From Firmicutes bacterium UBA6811 (GTDB lineage: Bacteria > Bacillota > SHA-98 > UBA4971), in contig DKEX01000028.1 in the NCBI GenBank assembly GCA_002452295.1, forward strand, positions 13,856-39,517: DNA of 25,662 bases. Reading direction: 5' to 3'. The translations under genes and the position numbers were made by a program. A model generated the notes under the pieces. The model ran no database searches and was not told the origin of the DNA. It was given only the letters and a program-made list of their open reading frames with translations. This document shows positions 1 to 7,555 of the stretch, piece by piece (position 1 is the stretch's first letter; the number at the start of each line of letters is the position of its first letter).

Positions 1-25
1 GAGCATTTTTGCACCCTCACTTAGT

Positions 26-772
26 CTACGTGCCTCCCTCGACCATGAACGCATCGATGGCCGACAGGAGGGCGGCTTGGTCGCGGTCGAGCGTGACCAT
101 GTGGCCCGACGCAGGCAACGTGACCAGGCTTTTCGTGCGGGAGCCGAGACGGTCCAGTATGAGGCGGGCGCTTCCGGAGTCCACCGTCTGGTCGTTCGCC
201 CCCTGCACCACGAGAGCAGGGGCCTCCACGGCCCGCAGCTCACGTCGCACGCGGCGCACGAGCTCCAGCAGGTGAGGCACACAGGCGACAGGCGTGCGGT
301 CGTAGCTCCAGAGGTCGCGCCTGAACCTGGGGTCAGGCGCGGACTTCGGAGTGAAGCGCACGAAGTGCCTGAGCACCGGCGTGAAGACCGCAGAGCGCTT
401 CCTGAGGCGGATCGGCGCGCACATGGACACGACGCCGTCCACTCGCCTTGTTGCGGCAAGATGGAGGGCGAGAAGCCCGCCCATGGAGAGACCGACAACG
501 TAGACGCGCTGGGCCCTCCCGGCGAGCAGGTCACATCCCTCCTCCGCGCTATGCACCCACTCGCGCCAGCCCGTCCTCTCCATGTCCTCAGGAGTCGTGC
601 CGTGGCCGGCGAGGAGAGGGGCGTGCACCGTGAAGCCCTGGCCGCAGAGGTGTTCCGCCACCGGGGCCATCTCCGCCGGCGACCCGGTGAACCCATGTAT
701 GAGAAGGCAACCCGTGGGCCCGCCCGAGATGAAATACGGGTCGGGCCTGCCCCGTTCCACGCGGTCCTTCAT
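26..772 (-). CDS. Alpha/beta hydrolase, Est30-like carboxylesterase/lipase
   Basis: This predicted cytoplasmic serine esterase of 248 aa has the size of Est30-type carboxylesterases and monoacylglycerol lipases. The oxyanion-hole region HGFTGSP is near residues 26-32. The nucleophile elbow GLSMGG puts Ser at 96, the acid Asp is about 194 in GANDQTVD, and the catalytic His is about 224 in SGHM. No signal peptide is visible. I chose the ATG at 772 because the open frame extends upstream only by running antisense-like into rnfB, and protein similarity begins here. The ribosome binding site is weak (GTGGTG), with a GC hairpin just upstream at 789-809. It follows rnfB by 41 bases and may be co-transcribed, but nothing links it to acetogenesis. 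The natural substrate is unknown; short acyl esters are a family-based guess. Confidence 0.88.
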   Translation of the reverse strand: MKDRVERGRPDPYFISGGPTGCLLIHGFTGSPAEMAPVAEHLCGQGFTVHAPLLAGHGTTPEDMERTGWREWVHSAEEGCDLLAGRAQRVYVVGLSMGGLLALHLAATRRVDGVVSMCAPIRLRKRSAVFTPVLRHFVRFTPKSAPDPRFRRDLWSYDRTPVACVPHLLELVRRVRRELRAVEAPALVVQGANDQTVDSGSARLILDRLGSRTKSLVTLPASGHMVTLDRDQAALLSAIDAFMVEGGT

Positions 773-788
773 GCGGCAACACCACTTG

Positions 789-809
789 CGCGCCCGGGTG
801 TCGGGCGCG
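789..809 (-). other. GC-rich hairpin between rnfB and the esterase gene
   Basis: A perfect 7-bp inverted repeat, CGCGCCC (789-795) and GGGCGCG (803-809), has a 7-base loop. It lies 17 bases upstream of the esterase start and just after the rnfB stop. No U-tract follows on the minus strand, so it is not a standard intrinsic terminator. A role as a leader or processing hairpin is an inference. Confidence 0.45.
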
Positions 810-813
810 ATTT

Positions 814-1641
814 TCAGCTTGCAGCGAGGGAGCCAGCGATGGTTTTCGCGCCCCTCATCACGATGCATTTCGTCGGGCACTTCTCCGCGCACCTGCCGCA
901 CGCGTCGCACTTCGCCGGATCGATGACGGCGAGGTTGTTCTCCATGGTGATGGCCTGAGTCGGGCAAACCTTCACGCACAGGCCGCACCCGATGCATCCG
1001 ACCTTGCAGGTCTTGCGGACCTCGGCGCCCCTGGCGTGCGACCTGCAAAGCACCGTCACGGACTGGGATGCGGGGACGACTTGGACGAGACCCCTGGGGC
1101 ATGCCGCAACGCATCTTCCGCAGGACGTGCATGCGTCCTGGTCAACCACTGGCAGCCCGTCAGGCCCCATGTACATCGCGTCGAAGGTACACGCGGCGAC
1201 ACAGGATCCGAGGCCGAGGCACCCGTAGACGCACGCCTTCGGGCCTCCTGCCAGGAGATTCGCGGCTTTACAGTCGGCGAGGCCGTCGTATATAAACCTC
1301 GACCCGCAGTTATCGGGGCTTCCCTGGCACAGGACCCGCGCCACTTTCCGCTCCCTGGCCGCGCCAGCGTCCACACCCATGATCGCCGCCACCTTCGCCG
1401 CCACGGCGAGGCCGCCCACTGGGCACCCATCGACGGGGGCCTTGCCCTCCACTATCGCGGATGCGAGCCCGCTGCACCCGGGGAAGCCACAGCCGCCGCA
1501 ATTCGCTCCCGGCAGGACCTCGGCGATCCTGTCCTGCCTGGGGTCCTGCTCGGTCGCCAACTTCTTCGCGGCAAACGCCAGCGCAAGCCCGAACACCGCC
1601 CCCATCAGCCCGAGGCTGAGCACTGCTTTGAGATAGATCAT
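814..1641 (-). CDS. rnfB: Rnf complex subunit B, multi-cluster ferredoxin-type iron-sulfur protein
   Basis: RnfB is the entry point for electrons from reduced ferredoxin into the membrane ferredoxin:NAD+ oxidoreductase Rnf. The 275-aa protein begins with an N-terminal membrane anchor (about residues 4-25). A 4Fe-4S domain follows, with C48, C51, C56 and C73. Next come several ferredoxin-type cysteine sets: about C137/C141/C147/C151, C171/C174/C177/C181, C212-C226 and C245/C248/C251/C255. The extra clusters match the extended clostridial-type RnfB rather than the short proteobacterial form. The ATG at 1641 is preceded by GAGGGGTGAG at good spacing. It is the last gene of rnfCDGEAB, 24 bases after rnfA. 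Confidence 0.96.
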   Translation of the reverse strand: MIYLKAVLSLGLMGAVFGLALAFAAKKLATEQDPRQDRIAEVLPGANCGGCGFPGCSGLASAIVEGKAPVDGCPVGGLAVAAKVAAIMGVDAGAARERKVARVLCQGSPDNCGSRFIYDGLADCKAANLLAGGPKACVYGCLGLGSCVAACTFDAMYMGPDGLPVVDQDACTSCGRCVAACPRGLVQVVPASQSVTVLCRSHARGAEVRKTCKVGCIGCGLCVKVCPTQAITMENNLAVIDPAKCDACGRCAEKCPTKCIVMRGAKTIAGSLAAS

Positions 1642-1665
1642 TCGTCGCTCACCCCTCGCGAAATC

Positions 1666-2265
1666 CTACATGACGCCAAAGAGATCCTTGAGTCTGAACC
1701 CGACGAACCCCAGGAATGCGATGGACATGAGGCCCGCGGTTATGAGGGCCATGGGAAAGCCTCTCAGTGAGTCGGGTATCGGCGAAAGCTCCATCCGCTC
1801 CCTGATCGCGGCGAAAAGGACTATCGCCATGGTGAACCCGGACGCGCCGGCGATGCCGTTCACCGCAGCCTCGAGCAGGTTGTACTTCTCGGTTATGTTC
1901 AGGATCGACACGCCCAGCACCGCGCAGTTCGTGGTGATGAGCGGCAGGTAGATGCCGAGAGCCCTGTAGAGCACCGGACTCACCTTCTGGACCACCATCT
2001 CGACAAGCTGCACAAGGGCAGCGATGACGAGAATGAAGGCGATGGTCTGGAGGTAGCCGAGCCCCAGTGGCACGAGGATGAGCTGCTGCACCACCCAGGT
2101 GACCACCGACGCCACACCCATCACGAATATGACGGCCATGCCCATGCCGGTCGCGGTCTCCACCTGCTTCGACACGCCGATAAACGGGCATATCCCGAGG
2201 AACCTCGACAGGATGAAGTTGTTGAGGAGCACCCCGCCGAAGAATATCACCAGTATCTCGCCCAT
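1666..2265 (-). CDS. rnfA: Rnf complex subunit A, integral membrane protein
   Basis: RnfA is a very hydrophobic 199-aa protein with about six membrane segments. With RnfE it forms the membrane core of Rnf that carries electrons across the bilayer. Two conserved cysteines are visible, C26 in LGICPF and C114 in TTNCAVLG. In Rnf/Nqr structures the equivalent residues help bind an intramembrane [2Fe-2S] cluster between the two homologous subunits. The start at 2265 has a strong ribosome site, GGGAGGG, 7 bases upstream. It lies 36 bases downstream of rnfE. The family length is usually about 190-200 aa, so the gene is complete. Confidence 0.96.
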   Translation of the reverse strand: MGEILVIFFGGVLLNNFILSRFLGICPFIGVSKQVETATGMGMAVIFVMGVASVVTWVVQQLILVPLGLGYLQTIAFILVIAALVQLVEMVVQKVSPVLYRALGIYLPLITTNCAVLGVSILNITEKYNLLEAAVNGIAGASGFTMAIVLFAAIRERMELSPIPDSLRGFPMALITAGLMSIAFLGFVGFRLKDLFGVM

Positions 2266-2301
2266 GCAGTATCCCTCCCCGTCACAGTCTCCTCCCGAGC
2301 T

Positions 2302-2928
2302 TTATGCATGCGCCTTCCTCTTCTTCCTCGTCAGCGAGTTGAGAAGGCCGATGAGAAGCCCCAGGGTGATGAAGCCCCCGGGGGGCAGTATCACCATGAC
2401 CGCGGCCAGGCTGCGGTCGAAGATCTTGAACCCTGGAAACCCGAAATCAGGAACGGCGAGCAGAGTTCCCGTGCCGAGTAGCTCCCTTATGGCGCTCAGG
2501 CCCGTGAGAGCCAGCGTGAAGCCGAGGCCCATGCCGATGCCGTCGGCGAGCGAGTACATCACCCCGTTCTTCGACGCAAACGCCTCCGCCCTCGCCAGGA
2601 TGATGCAGTTCACCACGATGAGCGGAATGAATATGCCGAGCACTTCGTGTAGCTTCGGCACGAACGCCGCCATGACGAGGTCCACCATGGTGACGAACGA
2701 TGCTATGACCACGATGAAGCACGGGATGCGTATCTTCGACGGGATCACGTTCCGCAGCATCGACACGATGACGTTGGACCCGACAAGCACGAACGTCGCC
2801 GCTATCCCCATGCCTATGCCGTTGGAGATGGCAAGGCTCACCGCCAACGTCGGGCACATTCCGAGGAGAATCCGAAATGTCGGGTTCTCCTTGACCAGCC
2901 CCTTTGTTAGCTGAGATGTGAAGCTCAT
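2302..2928 (-). CDS. rnfE: Rnf complex subunit E, integral membrane protein
   Basis: RnfE is the pseudo-symmetric partner of RnfA in the membrane part of ferredoxin:NAD+ oxidoreductase. The 208-aa protein has about six hydrophobic segments and a basic C-terminal tail (RKKRK). Cysteines C25 (LGMCPT) and C108 (VVNCII) are the counterparts of the RnfA pair and are expected to share the intramembrane iron-sulfur cluster. The ATG at 2928 follows the rnfG TGA with no bases between them. A GGGGG ribosome site lies inside the end of rnfG, so translation is probably coupled. Confidence 0.96.
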   Translation of the reverse strand: MSFTSQLTKGLVKENPTFRILLGMCPTLAVSLAISNGIGMGIAATFVLVGSNVIVSMLRNVIPSKIRIPCFIVVIASFVTMVDLVMAAFVPKLHEVLGIFIPLIVVNCIILARAEAFASKNGVMYSLADGIGMGLGFTLALTGLSAIRELLGTGTLLAVPDFGFPGFKIFDRSLAAVMVILPPGGFITLGLLIGLLNSLTRKKRKAHA

Positions 2929-3525
2929 TCACCAGACCCCCTGTCTCCTTGCGAACTCGAACAGGCGCAGCGCCTGGTCAACCGCGCCCGCCATCGCCCT
3001 GGACGAGATGGTGGCCCCGGTGATCGCCTCCACCTGGCCGCCGTCCCTCGTGACCTTCACCGGGGCCCCGGCCCGAAGGCCGAGGAACCTCTCCTGGAAC
3101 TGCCGGGTGGTGACATTTGCACCAAGCCCCGGGGTCTCCGTGTGCTTCACGACGGTGAGCCCCGTGACAACGCCGTCGCGCGAGACGCCCACCACGGTGT
3201 CGATGGGCCCGCCATAGCCCGCCGGAGCGCAGGCGAATGCCGCTCCGACCATTTCCCCGTTGTCATATCCTGCGTACACCCTCTTGACAGTCGGGAACTC
3301 GGGCCTCCCGCCATCGGCCACCGCAACCTTCAGCGCCAGCACCCTGTCGGTTTCATCCTTGAATTCCTCAGCCCCGGGAACGACGCTCTCGAGAGCATGC
3401 TCGAGTTTCATCGCAGCCTGCGCCGCAATGCGCTCCTCGGTGATGTCGTTCACGAAGGCAAGCGCCCCGGCGGCCACCGCGCATATGGCGAAGAGGATGA
3501 AACCCAGCTTCAGAACGTCACGCAA
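2929..3525 (-). CDS. rnfG: Rnf complex subunit G, covalent-FMN membrane-anchored protein
   Basis: RnfG is a 198-aa protein with one N-terminal membrane helix (about residues 7-25) and an FMN-binding domain on the outer face. The flavinylation motif TGATISS (about 169-175) is present, with Thr172 the expected phosphoester-linked residue. The conserved HTETPGLG stretch is at 128-135. The start is a TTG at 3525, chosen because GGAGGTG lies 7 bases upstream and the frame opens just there. The gene overlaps the end of rnfD by 8 bases and abuts rnfE, both signs of translational coupling. An ApbE flavin transferase would be needed for modification; none is in the window. Confidence 0.95.
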   Translation of the reverse strand: MRDVLKLGFILFAICAVAAGALAFVNDITEERIAAQAAMKLEHALESVVPGAEEFKDETDRVLALKVAVADGGRPEFPTVKRVYAGYDNGEMVGAAFACAPAGYGGPIDTVVGVSRDGVVTGLTVVKHTETPGLGANVTTRQFQERFLGLRAGAPVKVTRDGGQVEAITGATISSRAMAGAVDQALRLFEFARRQGVW

Positions 3526-4471
3526 CCTTCTTCACCTCCCCGAACTTGCGCGGCACTGTGTACCTGTCAATGAGAGCAGTGGCGGCATTCATTATGAGGA
3601 TCGCGTAGCACACGCCCTCGGGGTAGCCCCCGTACAGCCTGATGAACACCGTCAGCACGCCGCAGCCTATCCCGAACACGATCTGCCCTTTCGGGGTCAC
3701 GGGACTCGTCACGTAGTCTGTGGCCATGAAGAACGCTCCGATGAGAAGGCCGCCCGCCAGCACGTGAAAGAGCGGGTCTTGGTGGAAAAGCCCCGCAAGC
3801 ACGGCCACCGTCCCGATGAAGCTTACTGGGATGCGCAGGCTGATATGCCCTCGCCATAGCAGGTACACGGCCCCCACAAGGATGGCGACGGCTGAGGTCT
3901 CCCCTATGGACCCCGCCACGTTGCCGAGGAACAGGTTGAGGTAGGGGGTCTTGATCCCGCCCAGCTTCCAGAGGGCAAGGGGCGTGGCTGAGCTCACCGC
4001 GTCGAAAGCGGGTATCCACGGTGCCTGGAAGACGGGCCAGCGCCACCTCGTCATGAACACAGGCCATGAGGCCAGCAGCGCCGCGCGGCCGATGAGGGCG
4101 GGGTTGAAGATGTTCTGCCCGAGCCCCCCGAAGATGAACTTCGCGATCGCCATTGCGAATACCGCGCCAGCGGCCCCAATCCATAGTGGAAGATCCGGCG
4201 GCACCACGAGGGCGAGCAGGAGGCCCGCCACAACAGCGCTGTAGTCTCCCACGGTCACAGGCTTCCCCATCAGCCGCTCGAGCCCCGCCTCGGTGCCAAC
4301 GGCCGCCGCCACGCACACAACCATCATGGCGAGCGCTCGCAGCCCGAAGAACCACACCCCGGCCAGGGCCGCGGGCATGAGGGCGAGGACGACGTCGCTC
4401 ATGATGACCGGCGTTGACACAGCCGCCCGCTGGTGGGGCGATGAAGATACTATGAGTCCGGTTCCATCCAT
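3518..4471 (-). CDS. rnfD: Rnf complex subunit D, covalent-FMN integral membrane protein
   Basis: RnfD is a 317-aa integral membrane protein of the NqrB/RnfD family with many hydrophobic segments. The flavinylation motif SSATP is at about residues 160-164, with Thr163 as the likely FMN attachment residue. The N-terminal LIVSSSPHQ resembles the LIVSPSPH signature at the start of RnfD proteins. That supports the ATG at 4471, which has GGAGGG 8 bases upstream, over an in-frame ATG at 4495. It follows rnfC by 39 bases and overlaps the TTG-started rnfG by 8 bases. Confidence 0.95.
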   Translation of the reverse strand: MDGTGLIVSSSPHQRAAVSTPVIMSDVVLALMPAALAGVWFFGLRALAMMVVCVAAAVGTEAGLERLMGKPVTVGDYSAVVAGLLLALVVPPDLPLWIGAAGAVFAMAIAKFIFGGLGQNIFNPALIGRAALLASWPVFMTRWRWPVFQAPWIPAFDAVSSATPLALWKLGGIKTPYLNLFLGNVAGSIGETSAVAILVGAVYLLWRGHISLRIPVSFIGTVAVLAGLFHQDPLFHVLAGGLLIGAFFMATDYVTSPVTPKGQIVFGIGCGVLTVFIRLYGGYPEGVCYAILIMNAATALIDRYTVPRKFGEVKKVA

Positions 4472-4510
4472 CGATCGATCCCTCCAGAAGAGCACACGTT
4501 CTCCGCAGCG

Positions 4511-5845
4511 CTACTTCGCCTGGGCGCGGCGCCTCTTCGCCATGATCTCGAACTTGGCGAGCCTGACGGACTGCACGAGACGCCGGCGCGACGGGCATAT
4601 GAAGCTGCAGCAGCCGCACTCGATGCAATCGAGGGCGTTCACACGCTCTGCGTCGTCAAACCTCCCAGCCTCCGCGTAGTTTGCGATCCAGAGCGGCATG
4701 AGCCTCATGGAGCACGCCTCAACGCACTTGCCGCACCTCACGCACGGCATCGGCTCGGTGGGCGCGGCCTCGTCCCGGCCAAGGAGCAGCACGCCGGATG
4801 TTCCCTTGGTAACGGGGATATCCGTCGTGAACTGCGCCACCCCCATCATCGGCCCGCCGATTATGACTTTCGACGGCGGCGCCGAGTACCCGCCGCACGC
4901 CTCGATGAGGTCGGTCACGAGCGTGCCGACCTTCACCAGCAGGTTCTGCGGCTCCCGGATGCACGACCCGGCCACCGTGACCACGCGCTCCACGAGCGGC
5001 ATGCCCGAGAAGACGGCGTCTTTCACCGCAGCGGCCGTGCCCACGTTGCTCACGACAGCCCCCACATCCACAGGCAGCCCGCCCGAGGGGACCTCGCGCC
5101 TGAGGATGGCCCAGATGAGCTGCTTCTCGGCGCCCTGCGGGTATTTCACCCTGAGGGGCACGACCGAGATGCGCCCGTCTCCGTCGGCGGCCTTCGCTAT
5201 CGCCTCGATGGCGTCGGGCTTGTTCTCCTCTATCCCGACGTAGGCCCTCTCCACACCCGTCGCCCTGAGGAGCAGCCTCGCCCCGTCGATGACGTCGCCT
5301 GGGCGCTCCACCATGAGCCTGTGGTCGGCCGACAGGTACGGCTCGCACTCGGCGCCGTTCAGGATGACCGTGTCGAAGCTCTTCCCCGGCGGCGGCGTCA
5401 GCTTGAAGTAGGTGGGAAACGCGGCGCCTCCCAGGCCCACGATGCCTGCCTCACGGACGATGGCCCTGATCTCGTCGGCACTCAGGTCGTCCGCGTCTCT
5501 GCGGGGCTCGACGTGTTCGTCGAGGGCCTCCTTGCTGTCGGACTCGATCACGATCGACACGACGTCCCTGCCCCCGGACTGCGGCTGCGGGGAGATGGCC
5601 ACAACCTTCCCCGACAGGCTTGCATGAACCGGCGCCGTCAGCCTGGCGGAGCTATCGCCGATCTTCTGCCCCACCTTGACCTCGTCCCCCACCTTGACAA
5701 GGGGGTCGCACGGCGCACCCGTGTGCTGGTGCAGCGGGATCACGACCCTGGCAGGAGGCGGCAGCATCTTCCTCGTGGGCTTTGCCGCGGCGGCCTCCTT
5801 GTTGTAGTGGGCGTGGATTCCTCCCCTGAAGGTTTTCGCTATCAT
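4511..5845 (-). CDS. rnfC: Rnf complex subunit C, NADH-binding FMN/4Fe-4S subunit
   Basis: RnfC is the peripheral subunit that reduces NAD+ at the end of the Rnf chain. This 444-aa protein begins with the barrel-sandwich N-terminal part (TFRGGIHAHYNK, then LHQHTGAPCDPLV). The nucleotide-binding region follows: GIVGLGGAAFPTYFK at about 134-148 and the FMN-site signature NGAECEPY at 163-170. A SLBB-type domain comes next, then two 4Fe-4S motifs, C368/C371/C374/C378 and C407/C410/C413/C417. The ATG at 5845 starts the conserved sequence; AGGAGG lies 14 bases upstream, rather far. It is first in rnfCDGEAB and follows a 314-base gap that should hold its promoter. Confidence 0.96.
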   Translation of the reverse strand: MIAKTFRGGIHAHYNKEAAAAKPTRKMLPPPARVVIPLHQHTGAPCDPLVKVGDEVKVGQKIGDSSARLTAPVHASLSGKVVAISPQPQSGGRDVVSIVIESDSKEALDEHVEPRRDADDLSADEIRAIVREAGIVGLGGAAFPTYFKLTPPPGKSFDTVILNGAECEPYLSADHRLMVERPGDVIDGARLLLRATGVERAYVGIEENKPDAIEAIAKAADGDGRISVVPLRVKYPQGAEKQLIWAILRREVPSGGLPVDVGAVVSNVGTAAAVKDAVFSGMPLVERVVTVAGSCIREPQNLLVKVGTLVTDLIEACGGYSAPPSKVIIGGPMMGVAQFTTDIPVTKGTSGVLLLGRDEAAPTEPMPCVRCGKCVEACSMRLMPLWIANYAEAGRFDDAERVNALDCIECGCCSFICPSRRRLVQSVRLAKFEIMAKRRRAQAK

Positions 5846-6159
5846 GATCGCCTGGCACTCCTCCTTGCGCCCGCAAGCCCGGGGCCAGCCGGGCACGGCG
5901 CACAAAGTCAAGCAGGCGCCATCTTGCGCCTGGCTTACGTCGCAAACAGTAGGTTACTGCGGCGTGGTTCGGGACGCTGACAAGGACCAGGACAGTTTAT
6001 TCTCTACAGTACCGCTTTTTCCTGCCATACTTTCGGGCGCTTTCACCAGCCCGGCCGCCTCGTCAGTCGGGCCCGGCTGTCACCGCCTGGTCCGCTGCGA
6101 AGGAAGACCCGGTTCCCTGCCGGGGACGACCTCGCCATACGAGACTACACGACATGAGA
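5846..6159 (-). promoter_or_regulatory. rnf leader and probable promoter region (fdhD-rnfC gap)
   Basis: This is the longest gap in the window and the only plausible site for an rnf promoter. It is locally AT-richer around 5945-6020. It contains a perfect inverted repeat CAGTA-GGT-TACTG (5947-5959) and two further ACAGT words (5992-5996 and 6006-6010), which could be regulator sites. On the minus strand TAGAGAATAAACT (near 5995-6008) is a possible -10, but I see no convincing -35. A 6-bp hairpin, GCCCGG/CCGGGC (5877-5894), sits 32 bases upstream of the rnfC start. No coding sequence, RNA gene or U-tract terminator is visible. Confidence 0.5.
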
Positions 6160-6168
6160 CTATACGAC
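6141..6168 (-). repeat. Imperfect 15-base tandem duplication at the end of fdhD
   Basis: On the plus strand GAGACTAcACGAC (6141-6153) and GAGACTAtACGAC (6156-6168) repeat with a 15-base period and one mismatch. The right copy contains the fdhD stop codon (6160-6162), and the left copy duplicates it downstream and in frame. This looks like a small slippage duplication. Confidence 0.7.
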
Positions 6169-6927
6169 CCGCCTTTCGTGCGTGTACACGTTCATCCGCT
6201 GCCCTCGCGCGAACCCGACCAGGGTCACCCCAAGCTCGACGGCGAGGGCGATGGCGCCGTCGCTCGGGCCCGCCCTCGATACGATGAGCGGCAGGCCAGC
6301 CCTGGCGGCCTTTCCAACCGCGTCCCGCGACACCCGGCAGCTCACTGCAAGGCCTGCGCGGCCGAGGTCGATCCCCCCGAGGAACCCGCCGCCGGCGGCC
6401 TTGTCGATGGCGTTCAGCCTCCCAATGTCCTCGAAGAACACGCAAGGCTCGCACCCCCGGGCGGGATCGATGAGCGCGGCGAAGTGGGCACCCCCGGTGC
6501 GCCGGAAAACGTCGCCCATCGCGATCAGCCTGTCCATGGCGGCCAGAAGGACGTCGGCCCCGAAGGGGGTCTCCCCCCGGGACGCGACACCTCCCGGCCG
6601 CTGGCCCGGCGGCCCGCCAGGGGCCAACCCACCTGCCCCGCGCCCCGCCCGGGGCGCCGCACGCACGTCTATGATGATATCACAACCGCCCAGCACCTGC
6701 ACGTTCTGAAGTTCATCCCTGACATGGAGGAATCCGGAGGTCACGAGATGCCCCACGCCGAGGGCCTCGAGGTCAACAGGGCTGCACGAGAACGTCGCCG
6801 CCCGCTCGCCGTTGACATCGAGATAGACCTGTGCCTCTCTCGGCACCTCATCCGTAACATCCTTACGCGCGCCCCGCTCGTACCTGACCACACGGCATAT
6901 CGACGTCACACCGGGCGCATCTGCCAT
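6160..6927 (-). CDS. fdhD: FdhD-like formate dehydrogenase accessory protein lacking the CxxC motif
   Basis: FdhD family members pass sulfur to the Mo/W-bisPGD cofactor of formate dehydrogenase. The 255-aa protein keeps recognisable family blocks: DLEALGVGHL (52-61), TGGAHFAAL (144-152), EDIGRLNAIDK (166-176) and GFARGQRMNVYT (238-249). It lacks the canonical CGxCG loop; residues about 89-118 are instead Gly/Pro/Arg-rich with no cysteine, and I found no cysteine pair in another frame there. EDxGRHN has Leu for His, and the GRxSxE and SAPT blocks are also altered. The ATG at 6927 has GGAGGG 8 bases upstream, inside mobA, giving a 65-base overlap. Its place after the formate dehydrogenase genes supports the role, but catalysis may differ. 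Confidence 0.87.
   Translation of the reverse strand: MADAPGVTSICRVVRYERGARKDVTDEVPREAQVYLDVNGERAATFSCSPVDLEALGVGHLVTSGFLHVRDELQNVQVLGGCDIIIDVRAAPRAGRGAGGLAPGGPPGQRPGGVASRGETPFGADVLLAAMDRLIAMGDVFRRTGGAHFAALIDPARGCEPCVFFEDIGRLNAIDKAAGGGFLGGIDLGRAGLAVSCRVSRDAVGKAARAGLPLIVSRAGPSDGAIALAVELGVTLVGFARGQRMNVYTHERRVV
6641..6659. repeat. GC palindromic element inside fdhD
   Basis: The plus-strand 19-mer beginning CGCCCCGCC and ending GGGGCGCCG matches the intergenic copy at 14784-14802 with one mismatch. It can fold into a hairpin. It encodes part of the Gly/Pro/Arg-rich segment of FdhD where the catalytic CxxC loop is normally found. Confidence 0.5.
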
Positions 6928-7555
6928 CCTGGCAACCCTCCACAAGCGCCTCTGCCCGCACGAGATCGGCGGGCGTGTTCACGTTGAAGAACGAAAGCCC
7001 CCCAGGATCCAGCCTGCGGCACACATCCTCGTCGACGTACCCCACCTGCACCTCGTCGAAGACCCTCGCAACTCTCACCGGGCCCGACGCCGCCAGCCGC
7101 TCTATTGCAGGGATGCACGACTTTGAATAGGCGGCCGCCAGGGGCTCCAGAAACCCTGTGCCAGCCATGCGGGGCACGACCGCGTCTGCCCGAGCAAGCC
7201 CGCGCACCAGGTGCGCCAGCAACAGCGTCGAAAGGAAGGGCATGTCGCACCCCACCACCACGCACCGGTCGGTGCGCGAGGCCACCAGCCCGGCGTGAAT
7301 GCCAGCAAGCGGCCCCCCGCAGGCCACGATGTCGGTGATGACCTCCACTCCCGGCCTCTCCAGGCGCCGCAGCCGCTTCCTGCCGTCATCCCCCGAGGTC
7401 ACGACGAGGGCCCTCGGCGCGAGCGCCCCCACCCGAGCGAGCACGTGTTCTACGAGCGGCTTCACGCCGAGGGGAATGAGCGCCTTGTCACGGCCTATCC
7501 TGGACCCTTTTCCGCCCGCGAGGACGACCGCGGTGACATCACCTGTATCTCTCAA
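6863..7555 (-). CDS. mobA: Molybdenum cofactor guanylyltransferase MobA
   Basis: MobA transfers GMP from GTP to molybdopterin, giving the guanine dinucleotide cofactor needed by the formate dehydrogenase encoded just upstream. The 230-aa protein has the nucleotidyltransferase signature LAGGKGSRIGRDKALIPL (12-29), the central CGGPLAGIHAGL (79-90), and the metal-binding GCDMPFL (102-108). NVNTPADL is near the end (191-198). The tail is unusually cysteine-rich (C208, C213, C216, C222), partly because it overlaps the fdhD start. The start is a TTG at 7555, since the nearby ATG is out of frame and GGGGG lies just upstream. The start overlaps the end of fdhA-nuoE by 17 bases, so synthesis is probably coupled. 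Confidence 0.93.
   Translation of the reverse strand: MRDTGDVTAVVLAGGKGSRIGRDKALIPLGVKPLVEHVLARVGALAPRALVVTSGDDGRKRLRRLERPGVEVITDIVACGGPLAGIHAGLVASRTDRCVVVGCDMPFLSTLLLAHLVRGLARADAVVPRMAGTGFLEPLAAAYSKSCIPAIERLAASGPVRVARVFDEVQVGYVDEDVCRRLDPGGLSFFNVNTPADLVRAEALVEGCQDGRCARCDVDMPCGQVRAGRA

Noticed and set aside
773..1132. Longer upstream version of the esterase frame, giving a 368-aa protein
   Set aside because: The extra 120 residues lie over rnfB in another frame and show no hydrolase features; the ATG at 772 begins the conserved protein.
6013..6020. U-tract of a plus-strand terminator (CTTTTTCC)
   Set aside because: No stable stem precedes it and there is no plus-strand gene to terminate.
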